Positions 52,454-60,088 of a stretch of DNA of 64,000 nt are shown one piece after another (the stretch's first letter is position 1; each line of letters opens with the position of its first letter). The notes beneath the pieces were generated by a model, which saw only the letters and a list, made by a program, of their open reading frames with translations, did not search any database and was not told the origin of the DNA. Origin of the DNA: Halocynthiibacter sp. SDUM655004 (GTDB taxonomy: Bacteria; Pseudomonadota; Alphaproteobacteria; Rhodobacterales; Rhodobacteraceae); NCBI RefSeq assembly GCF_026015885.1, contig NZ_JAPDUG010000005.1, forward strand, positions 1-64,000, written 5' to 3'. Both the position numbers and the translations under genes were made by a program.

Positions 52454-53107
52454 TTGGCTACTGAACAGGAACACATCGAAGAAGAACTGATTTACGGCGC
52501 TCGGCGTCGTGAACAGTTGTGGCAAAAGCTCGGTCTGGGCGGCATGGCGTTTGGAATTATTGGGTGCTTGTCAGCGGCGGCGGTTGCTGTTCTCGATGTA
52601 GACCCTGAGCCAGTTGTCGTCCCCTTCAACCCAGAAACCGGCATGGCTTTGCCCAATGCTCAGGTGCAGACTCAGCGCATAACGGAAAATCAGGCGATTA
52701 TCGAAAGTGTCGCCTTCCGTTATGTGACTGACCGCGAAACATACAACCAGCTCGACAATGACGTGCGGGTTCGGAGCATCCTTGAAAGGTCAGACGGCGC
52801 GGCGCTCGCTTCTATGCGGGCGCTTTGGGACAGCGCCAACCCGAACTATCCGCCCGAACTTTACGGAGACAATGCGCGTCTCGAAGTTGAGGTTTTGAGC
52901 ATCAACCGCATTGGCGTCAACCGTGCGCAGGTCCGGCTTCGCAAACGCCTGACTTCAAATCAAGGCGTCCAAGCCGGTTTGTTCACCGCCACAATGCTCT
53001 TCGAATTTAGACCCGAAGAACGTCGATCCATTGATGACGTTTGGAGCAACCCATTCGGGTTCACGGTCACAGAATATTCTATCCGCTCAGACAGATTGGA
53101 GAACTAG
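52454..53107 (+). CDS. virB8: VirB8 inner-membrane core protein
   Basis: 217 aa: cytoplasmic N-terminus (EHIEEELIYGARRREQLW), one membrane segment (about 28-52) and a periplasmic NTF2-like domain (LPNAQVQTQRITENQAIIES through RKRLTSNQGVQ). VirB8 nucleates the inner-membrane complex. The start is TTG 52454, with AGGAAAAAAG upstream. It is adjacent to virB9 with 1 bp between. Confidence 0.9.
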   Translation: MATEQEHIEEELIYGARRREQLWQKLGLGGMAFGIIGCLSAAAVAVLDVDPEPVVVPFNPETGMALPNAQVQTQRITENQAIIESVAFRYVTDRETYNQLDNDVRVRSILERSDGAALASMRALWDSANPNYPPELYGDNARLEVEVLSINRIGVNRAQVRLRKRLTSNQGVQAGLFTATMLFEFRPEERRSIDDVWSNPFGFTVTEYSIRSDRLEN

Positions 53108-53108
53108 G

Positions 53109-53801
53109 ATGAATGTATTGAAGCCAACCATTCTGTCGCTGGCGCTGGCTCTTGTAGCCGGTCCGGCACTTGCGGAATACACACCACGATCCGGCCCGAA
53201 CGATAGCCGGGTTCGGCTGGCCACCTATCAGGAAGGCCAAGTTTACCGTCTCAGTGTAAGCCTGACGCACGTTACCACGGTAGAATTTGGCGAAGGTGAG
53301 ACAATCCGGTCGATCATCGCTGGTGATACGGAAGGTTTCCAGCTTGACGGTGTTCCTGGTGGACGGGCGTTCGCAGTGAAACCCAATGCGCGTGGTGTCC
53401 ATACGAACATCACGGTCTACACCAACCGTCGCAGCTATTACTTCAACGTCACAGAAGCATCGTCACCGACATACTATGTCGTTCAATTCCGTTACCCTGA
53501 AGATAACGTGCAACGTGTCAACGCGGTCGCGCAGCAAGCCCCGAACTACAACTACGCTGCAAGCAGTCAGACAGCTTTCACCCCAACATCGGTATGGGAC
53601 GATGGCACGTTTACCTACTTCCGTTTCGCACGAAACGCACCAATCCCCGCGATTTTCCGGTCTACCAACGGACGTGAACGGACGGTCAATTCTCAGCAAA
53701 TCGAAGATGGCGTCCTGCGCGTGTCAGGTGTCAGCGGTCAATGGGTTCTTCGCCTCGGCGATGAAGTTGTCTGCATCCAAGTCACCAATGGAGGGACATA
53801 A
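53109..53801 (+). CDS. virB9: VirB9 outer-membrane core protein
   Basis: 230 aa, signal peptide ending ALA-EYT. The N-terminal domain (PRSGPNDSRVRLATYQEGQV, RLSVSLTHVTTVEFGEGE) and C-terminal domain (SVWDDGTFTYFRFARN, AIFR) match VirB9/TraO. With VirB7 and VirB10 it forms the outer-membrane core ring. ATG 53109 follows the virB8 stop by one base, with GGAGAAC upstream. Confidence 0.92.
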   Translation: MNVLKPTILSLALALVAGPALAEYTPRSGPNDSRVRLATYQEGQVYRLSVSLTHVTTVEFGEGETIRSIIAGDTEGFQLDGVPGGRAFAVKPNARGVHTNITVYTNRRSYYFNVTEASSPTYYVVQFRYPEDNVQRVNAVAQQAPNYNYAASSQTAFTPTSVWDDGTFTYFRFARNAPIPAIFRSTNGRERTVNSQQIEDGVLRVSGVSGQWVLRLGDEVVCIQVTNGGT

Positions 53802-53803
53802 TT

Positions 53804-55174
53804 ATGAGTGAAGCAGATGACCTCAAAGCGCGGCTTGCTGCATTAGAAAGTTCGGGCGGCGGCACTGGCGGTAGAAAAAAACCGTCACCCATAGTCGCAA
53901 TTGCTGGCATCGGCGGCATCGCAGCCCTTGGCGGGCTTGCTTATGTTGCCTTGCAGCCCGAAACCGAAGCGCCAATGCCCGTCGCACAGCCCGAGGAATT
54001 TCAGTCCCAGGGCGACGGCTTTGGTGAGATTGCGCCGTTCGTCCCCCCTGCCCCACCAGAGCCAGAGGTTCAAATTGTGGAAACACAGGCCGAACCGAAC
54101 GCGGAACTTCTCGCGCAACTCGCAGCTTTGCAGGCCCAAATCGAGGCCATACAAAATGCGCCCGAACCCGTTGTTGAAGAAGACACGGCGGCGGCTGACG
54201 CTATCAACGCTTTGACAGAGCAAATCTCAGCTTTGCAAGCATCGTCTGAGGCAGCACAACAGCAATTCCAAGATGAACTGGAAGCCCGCGACCGCGATCT
54301 TGAACGGCTGCGCATGGACCTCGAATTGGCACAGCTTCAATCGCCTACACCCGCTCCGCTTGGCCCGTCTCAAGACGAACTCTTGGAAGCTGAACGCCAA
54401 CGTCTCGCCCGCGAAGAAGAAGCGCGGCGGATGGCGGAACTCGAACAACGTCGTGCAGCAGAACTGGCATTTCAAGAGGCTCGCATTCTTTCCCCGACTA
54501 TCGCTTTCGGTGGTGGTTCGGGGGCTGGTGATACCGAATTGAGCGAACGGACATTGGGCGCTGTTCAGGATTTCGTTGCCAATGGTGCGCTGCCTACGCA
54601 GGTTACGCAGGCAGAAGTGATTGCAAACCCCGCAAACACGGTCGTTCAAGGCACAATGATCCAAGCCGTCACCGAAACGGCGCTAGACAGCACCCTGCCC
54701 GGCCCGATCCGTGCCATTATCTCTGAGGACGTGCATTCCTTTGACGGGTCGCGTGTGCTGATCCCGCGTGGATCACGTCTCATTGGCCGGTATCAGTCCG
54801 GTGTGGAAATAGCGCAGCAACGTGTAACTGTGGCTTGGGACCGGATTATCCTTCCTAATAACCAAACGGTTGTCATCAGCTCTTTCGGTGGGGATGAACT
54901 CGGCCGTTCCGGTGTGACCGGCGTTGTCGATACCCGCTTCGATGAACGCTTCGGGTCGGCGGCGTTGATTTCCTTGATCACGGCCTTGCCCGGTGCAGCC
55001 GCAGCGCAGGTCGAAAATGATACTTCCGCAGAAGTCCTAGAAGATGTTGGGGATGATCTGGCGGATAGCACAGACTCTGTTCTCAGCGACTACCTTGCGA
55101 TTGGTCCTGTGATCTATGTCGATCAAGGGTCGCGCATCACGGTCATGGTCGACCGTGACGTGGAGATTTTCTAA
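53804..55174 (+). CDS. virB10: VirB10 core protein
   Basis: 456 aa. Membrane segment at about 29-48, a Pro/Glu-rich periplasmic linker (about 50-95), a coiled coil (about 95-225, EEARRMAELEQRRAAELAF) and the C-terminal TrbI barrel (SEDVHSFDGSRVLIPRGSRL, RYQSGV). VirB10 spans both membranes and couples cytoplasmic energy to the outer pore. GGAGGG precedes ATG 53804. It follows virB9 with 2 bp between; virB11 starts one base after its stop. Confidence 0.92.
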   Translation: MSEADDLKARLAALESSGGGTGGRKKPSPIVAIAGIGGIAALGGLAYVALQPETEAPMPVAQPEEFQSQGDGFGEIAPFVPPAPPEPEVQIVETQAEPNAELLAQLAALQAQIEAIQNAPEPVVEEDTAAADAINALTEQISALQASSEAAQQQFQDELEARDRDLERLRMDLELAQLQSPTPAPLGPSQDELLEAERQRLAREEEARRMAELEQRRAAELAFQEARILSPTIAFGGGSGAGDTELSERTLGAVQDFVANGALPTQVTQAEVIANPANTVVQGTMIQAVTETALDSTLPGPIRAIISEDVHSFDGSRVLIPRGSRLIGRYQSGVEIAQQRVTVAWDRIILPNNQTVVISSFGGDELGRSGVTGVVDTRFDERFGSAALISLITALPGAAAAQVENDTSAEVLEDVGDDLADSTDSVLSDYLAIGPVIYVDQGSRITVMVDRDVEIF

Positions 55175-56164
55175 GTGGCAGGCAACTATTTCCAAGTCAC
55201 GCTGGACAAGCTGCCAGAAGCAAAAAGGGCTGATGCTATCGAAATTTGCATCAACCCCGATGGCTCGATCTGGGGCGAGTTTCAGGGCGATCACTTTATG
55301 AGCCGTCTCGAGACCGTCTGGGACACTCGGCAAATCGGTGATCTGGCAACGCAGATTGCGGCAGCGGCGGAAACCAAGATCAGCCGTGATAAGCCTATTG
55401 TGTCGTGCAGCGTCGATTACCATGGGCGGGCTGTCCGTGCGCAAGTGATCCAAGATCCTGTCGTGCGCGGCGGGTATTCCATCGCCTTGCGGTTCTTCTC
55501 AACCATGTCGCTCGATGACATTAAGCTGAAATTCCTCTTTGGTGAGGAGATCAGTCTGGAAAATAACCGCAAGGAACGGAATCTTGAACTTCGCAAGATT
55601 GTTCTCGCCGGTGACATTGATGCTGCGATTAAATTCTGTGTCGATAAGCGGCTGAACGTCATTGTCTCGGGTGGCACATCGACTGGTAAAACCGTCGCTT
55701 GCCGCAAGATCATCAATTACATTGACGAGGCCGAACGGCTGATCACGATTGAAGAAGCGGCGGAACTGGTCCCAACGCAGCCAAACACGGTCACGCTTAT
55801 CTCGAACAGAGACGTGCCGGTTCAAATGGCTGACGTTCTTTTGACCTCCACCCTTCGAATGCGGCCTGACCGGATCATTCTTGGCGAGGTGCGTGGGAAA
55901 GAAGCTTTAACCTTCCTTGAAGCGATCAACACGGGGCATGGTGGCTCGATGACAACGCTCCACGCTGAAACGCCCCAGTTGGCGGTTCAACGCCTTGCTA
56001 TCGCGGCACTGAAAACAGATGTGCCGATGACTTACCAAGATATGATAAGATACATCGAAAGCTCGATTGATGTTATTATTCAAGCCGGTCGCCATGAAGG
56101 TAACCGGGGCATTACTCAATTCTATCTACCGGGCGAAACAGATCAGGAAGGAGACGGAAAATGA
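55175..56164 (+). CDS. virB11: VirB11 ATPase
   Basis: 329 aa hexameric ATPase: Walker A GGTSTGKT (about 166-173), the Asp box (ITIEEAAEL), Walker B-like GEVRGKEALTFLEA and the His box (INTGHGGSMTTLHAE). It switches the system between pilus assembly and DNA transfer at the inner membrane. Start is GTG 55175, one base after the virB10 stop. Family length is normal. Confidence 0.92.
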   Translation: MAGNYFQVTLDKLPEAKRADAIEICINPDGSIWGEFQGDHFMSRLETVWDTRQIGDLATQIAAAAETKISRDKPIVSCSVDYHGRAVRAQVIQDPVVRGGYSIALRFFSTMSLDDIKLKFLFGEEISLENNRKERNLELRKIVLAGDIDAAIKFCVDKRLNVIVSGGTSTGKTVACRKIINYIDEAERLITIEEAAELVPTQPNTVTLISNRDVPVQMADVLLTSTLRMRPDRIILGEVRGKEALTFLEAINTGHGGSMTTLHAETPQLAVQRLAIAALKTDVPMTYQDMIRYIESSIDVIIQAGRHEGNRGITQFYLPGETDQEGDGK

Positions 56165-56367
56165 TCTATTTTGAACATGAAGTTTTGACCTTCGGGACAA
56201 GCAACGCAAAAGAAATGAAGAAGATGGCCGATACGCTCACTGAATGGGGCGCTGCCGGTTATGAAGTCGTCAGCGTTGTATCTACGTCTATGAACGGCAG
56301 TCATGTAACGGCTTTTCTCAAGCGTGAAGTCTTAGTTGACAACAAAGACGAGGGAAAAGCCGCATGA
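56161..56367 (+). CDS. DUF4177-like small protein, 68 aa
   Basis: A compact beta-alpha-beta fold: YFEHEVLTF, then DTLTEWGAAGYEVVSVVS and VTAFLKRE, which match the DUF4177 pattern (strand, WGxxGWEvv helix, strand). It overlaps virB11 by four bases (ATGA), and the next gene overlaps its end. Such small proteins are frequent in operons as ligand-free accessory modules; its role in secretion is unknown. Confidence 0.7.
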   Translation: MIYFEHEVLTFGTSNAKEMKKMADTLTEWGAAGYEVVSVVSTSMNGSHVTAFLKREVLVDNKDEGKAA

Positions 56368-56765
56368 TTAGACCAACTTTGATCATCGCAACACTTGTTA
56401 GCGCCGTCGCCAGTGGAGCGGCGGCGCAATTCATTCCCACTTTGGGTTCGGACACGCCCCGTGTTTGTCCAGATCAACCTGCGCAGCCCGAGTGGATTGA
56501 AAACATTGAACCCCGCGAGGCACATACTGGTCATTTGGTTCAGATGATGTACCGCGCTCAAGGCTTACAGGCGGTAGCTGAAGCGGGTTCATGTTCATGC
56601 GAAACGAGGTTTCCGTCATGGGACAAAGCGCAAGAATACTACTTCGAACATTATTCCGCACTCGAACGCTTTGAAGTGCAGCAACGAACGTCTGAATACA
56701 GACGTGCAGCAAACGATGCTCGAAAAATCGCTCAACCGATTTGTGAACTCGAAAACAACTGGTGA
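56364..56765 (+). CDS. Exported protein in virB operon, 133 aa
   Basis: Signal peptide (MIRPTLIIATLVSAVASGAA, cleavage near AAQF). The mature helical protein holds four Cys (RVCPDQ, SCSCETRF, PICELEN) that could form disulfides. No family recognised. It overlaps the DUF4177-like gene by four bases and lies 10 bp before virB6; a periplasmic accessory in the transfer apparatus is likely from context. Confidence 0.6.
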   Translation: MIRPTLIIATLVSAVASGAAAQFIPTLGSDTPRVCPDQPAQPEWIENIEPREAHTGHLVQMMYRAQGLQAVAEAGSCSCETRFPSWDKAQEYYFEHYSALERFEVQQRTSEYRRAANDARKIAQPICELENNW

Positions 56766-56775
56766 GGTGAGCTAA

Positions 56776-57855
56776 ATGAGTGTCGTCACATATTTTGTAG
56801 AAACGTCCGAAGGGTATCTCAACTCTGCTGCTGAGACACAATTTGGGTCGGTTGCAGCCACGGTCGGAACCTTGATTGTGCTGGCCGCAACGCTGCTGGT
56901 AGCTTTCGTCTTTATCAATATGGTCTATCAGGTTAGGTCGATGGATGGTCGGACGGCCTTTTGGTTGGCCGTTAAGATAACCCTAGTCGGGTTATTTGCG
57001 ACCAACTGGATACAATTCAACGCCTTCTCGTCTGGGATTCTGAACGGCATTGATAGCATTGCAGGTTCCCTAATCGCCTCGGTAGGAGGGGGTGCGCCTG
57101 GCCCTTCGGGGACCTTTGCAGAGGAATTTGATGTTCTGATCGCTGAACTCGGTTCTTATCTCAATGCCGCAGGTTCGGAACTTAACTGGATGGCTGGCGC
57201 GATGTTAGACATTCTTGGCGTTCTCATGTTGTCGATCCTCGGTGGTTTAGCGGCATTCATTCTCGTTGCGTCACGTCTAATGATTGCTCTGCTGATTGGC
57301 ATGGCACCTATAATGATCTTCCTCACACTGTTTGAAGTGACCAAGGATTACTTTGCTCGTTGGCTATCCGCACTCGTTTCTTTTGCGATGTACCCGATTG
57401 TTGTAGCCGGTGTTTTCGCAACGATCACGGGCGTCGCTGGTGCATTGATCACTGAACTTGGCGATCCCGCTGGTGCATCGAACATTGGCGCATTGATTCC
57501 GTTCTTTATGATGATTTTGATGGCTAAAGGCTTCATCATAGCCACGCCTTTCATCGTTCGGGCAATTTCAGGCAACATTGTCATGCCTGCGTTGACCAGC
57601 GGCATGGGCGGTGCATATCAATTCGGTGCTGCTGCAATGGGCGCAAGACAAGCATATGCACGACAAGGCGTCGGCACTGCCTCTGGAGCCGAAGTTGTAG
57701 CTCTACGTGCGCGTGAGAAGTTGGGCTTCACCGACCCAACCAAACGCACCCAAGCCCCGGCGAACAACTCACGGCCCGCGCCACAGCCAACCGGCACTGG
57801 CGCACAACAGCACCGGTTGAAAGAACGCGCTGACCGGCTGGCCGGAAAAAAATAG
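56776..57855 (+). CDS. virB6: VirB6 polytopic inner-membrane protein
   Basis: 359 aa with seven or so hydrophobic segments, including GTLIVLAATLLVAFVFINMV and LGVLMLSILGGLAAFIL, and the typical central loop. The hydrophilic C-terminus (about 300-359, Gln/Pro-rich) is cytoplasmic. VirB6 forms part of the inner channel. AGGTGAG precedes the ATG. It is the last gene of the operon, followed by a strong terminator. Confidence 0.88.
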   Translation: MSVVTYFVETSEGYLNSAAETQFGSVAATVGTLIVLAATLLVAFVFINMVYQVRSMDGRTAFWLAVKITLVGLFATNWIQFNAFSSGILNGIDSIAGSLIASVGGGAPGPSGTFAEEFDVLIAELGSYLNAAGSELNWMAGAMLDILGVLMLSILGGLAAFILVASRLMIALLIGMAPIMIFLTLFEVTKDYFARWLSALVSFAMYPIVVAGVFATITGVAGALITELGDPAGASNIGALIPFFMMILMAKGFIIATPFIVRAISGNIVMPALTSGMGGAYQFGAAAMGARQAYARQGVGTASGAEVVALRAREKLGFTDPTKRTQAPANNSRPAPQPTGTGAQQHRLKERADRLAGKK

Positions 57856-57870
57856 AAGATACATCAAACA

Positions 57871-57903
57871 GCAAAAGGGCCGCTCAATGAGCGGCCCTTT
57901 TGC
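57871..57903. terminator. Bidirectional terminator between virB6 and virD4
   Basis: GCAAAAGGGCCGCTC (57871-57885) pairs perfectly over 15 bp with GAGCGGCCCTTTTGC (57889-57903), with a 3-base loop and runs of A and T at the outer ends, so it works in both directions. It separates the converging virB and virD4 operons. Confidence 0.92.
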
Positions 57904-57919
57904 TTTGTGCTTACCTCGA

Positions 57920-60088
57920 TCATTCAGCGGCAGTGACCTTCACGCCCCCCTGCCCTTCGTTCTCGAACTCGGCTTCAATCGCCGCAAGAGCCTTATCTGT
58001 GTCTTCGATAGCGGCAATGTCAGAGGCGGTTGGGGCCTGTAGGTTCAAACTCTGCTGCACGGCCAAATCAAGCTGGCTCTGTCTATCATCAAAGTCTCTG
58101 GTCGCTTGCACAACCGCCTTGGCACGTTTCCGGCTGGAAGTGGGCAACGTGCCTTTGGACGGAATATGAGACGCCGCACCAACGGAAACCGCCTTAGGTG
58201 CTTCCCGCTCGGCCTTCTCTGACACGTCTGCACCAGCTCCGCCCTCTGGCATGGGGTCTTGGCCTTTACCGGGCCTTTCCATCGGTGACGCCGGTTGGCT
58301 CTCTGGCATAGGCTCTTGGCCCTTCACCGGATTGTCCATAGGGGTTGCGGGTCGATCAGTCTCTTTGACCGCCGGTGAAGCCTCCGGGGCTGGTCCGGTA
58401 GCCTTCGCCTGCTCCGAAAGAGAAACCTTGTCCAAAGACGTTTCGGGGAACGGCAACTCACCCTTCTGCGCCGAATGGATGCCTTTGAAGAACGGATCAT
58501 CGTAATACTTGATGCGTTTGGCTCTGATAGGCATCTGTGCGTCCACCACAATGATAATATCATCCAAAGGCAAGCGACGTGCTTCGTCTTCGGGCAGCAA
58601 TGACACTTCCTCTGTCCGCTCCGACATGCTGCGCCCTTCGAACGGGTTTTTCCCGATGGACCGCGACCGCGTGACAACCCGCTTCGTGGTTTTACCCACC
58701 GCCTTGCTCAATTCCTCAACGGTTTTTTCATCCGATGGCGTCAGATAGAGTTTAACGCCCGCGTTACCTTGCAAGGCACGGCGGGTGTTCTCACCATAAA
58801 TTTCGTCCAACGCTGGAATGGTCTGCGTGACGATAGCCAAGTGACCCTTATAGGAACGTAAAGTCTCTATGCTGTCAGTCACAATCGGCATTTTTCCAAG
58901 GCGGTTGAACTCGTCCAGCATGATCATGACCGGCCACGGCTCGTCCGGGCCAGGTTCTTTATCCTGCATGGATGAAATCAGATCAGAAAAGAACAGCCGG
59001 ATAAGCGCAGCCATTGGTTTGACCATATTTGGTGACACCACCAAAAAAACAGAAAAAGGCTTCTTACGGATGGTCCGAAAATCAAAATCGGAAACCTGCG
59101 TGGCTTTGTCGATCGCCGGGTTGCTCCACTGGTCCAAACCAGACGTCATAAGCAACGACACATAGGACGTAAGTGTGTCATTGTTGGTTGAAGCCATGCG
59201 TTCAAAGATCAGCTTACCGGCGCGGTTCTGAATCTCGTCACGGCGCATCATGAACTCTTTTTGCTTGTTACCACCGCTGGCCGTGATCCGGTAAATCTCC
59301 CCAAGCGTGGGTCGCTCTCGCTCGAATGCCAAAAGGCCGGCTGCAACAAACAAGTCGATCCCGCCTTTCAAGAGACCTTGAACGCGGTCGCTGTCCGCTT
59401 GCAGAAAAAGTGACGCCAACAACTGCAATTCCATCTGCTGGCGGTCGGGATCTTCTAACTCAGCAATCCGCAGCAAAGGGTTGTAGCGATGGCTGCGCCG
59501 GTCATGCCAGTCGGTGGGCGCAAAGCGATATACCTTGTCACCCTCTGCCGCTCGATGCCGCGCTGTTGCTTCAAAGTTCTCGCCCTTCACGTCCAGGACC
59601 ACAGCTGACCCTTTGAAGGTAAGTAGATTCGGAATGACAAAGCCTGTGGTTTTACCTCGGCCTGTTGGTGCCACGATCAACGCATGTGGAAAAACCTTCG
59701 AGCTGATCAGCTTGCCGTTGCCTTTCGGTTTTCCCAGCTTCCCGATGATAAAACCTGTTCCTGGTTTGCTGAAAAACCCGTTCTTCCGCATGTGCTGCGC
59801 CCTCTGCCATTGAGTGCGGCCAAACTTCGTCAGGGCATTCCCTGACAAGACCGCACTCAGCAAAAGGCCGGTCACGCCGAAACCACCAACGATCAGGTTA
59901 ACCAGTCGAAAGTCGTCCGGTCGAAACCGCTGCAATCCAGTGTAATTTTCCGCAAGCCAGATGAAGTCCAATTCAGCATTCATGCCGTAATCGCGAAACG
60001 TCAGAAAAGCGGTGGCGACGACATAGCCAATCGCCAAGAACACGGCTGTAAGAAGGAAAATACCCGCTGCGATTTTGCCCTTATCCAT
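57920..60088 (-). CDS. virD4: VirD4/TraG coupling protein
   Basis: 722 aa. Two N-terminal membrane segments (about 7-30 and 62-85), Walker A APTGRGKT (140-147), Walker B in MIMLDEFNRLG, and the VTQTIPALDEIYG motif. It brings the relaxase-DNA complex to the secretion channel. The C-terminal ~190 residues form an extra Pro/Lys/Glu-rich tail containing two near-identical repeats (PMDNPVKGQEPMPES and PMERPGKGQDPMPEG), longer than the classic protein and possibly used for substrate recruitment. It overlaps the relaxase gene by eight bases. Confidence 0.92.
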   Translation of the reverse strand: MDKGKIAAGIFLLTAVFLAIGYVVATAFLTFRDYGMNAELDFIWLAENYTGLQRFRPDDFRLVNLIVGGFGVTGLLLSAVLSGNALTKFGRTQWQRAQHMRKNGFFSKPGTGFIIGKLGKPKGNGKLISSKVFPHALIVAPTGRGKTTGFVIPNLLTFKGSAVVLDVKGENFEATARHRAAEGDKVYRFAPTDWHDRRSHRYNPLLRIAELEDPDRQQMELQLLASLFLQADSDRVQGLLKGGIDLFVAAGLLAFERERPTLGEIYRITASGGNKQKEFMMRRDEIQNRAGKLIFERMASTNNDTLTSYVSLLMTSGLDQWSNPAIDKATQVSDFDFRTIRKKPFSVFLVVSPNMVKPMAALIRLFFSDLISSMQDKEPGPDEPWPVMIMLDEFNRLGKMPIVTDSIETLRSYKGHLAIVTQTIPALDEIYGENTRRALQGNAGVKLYLTPSDEKTVEELSKAVGKTTKRVVTRSRSIGKNPFEGRSMSERTEEVSLLPEDEARRLPLDDIIIVVDAQMPIRAKRIKYYDDPFFKGIHSAQKGELPFPETSLDKVSLSEQAKATGPAPEASPAVKETDRPATPMDNPVKGQEPMPESQPASPMERPGKGQDPMPEGGAGADVSEKAEREAPKAVSVGAASHIPSKGTLPTSSRKRAKAVVQATRDFDDRQSQLDLAVQQSLNLQAPTASDIAAIEDTDKALAAIEAEFENEGQGGVKVTAAE

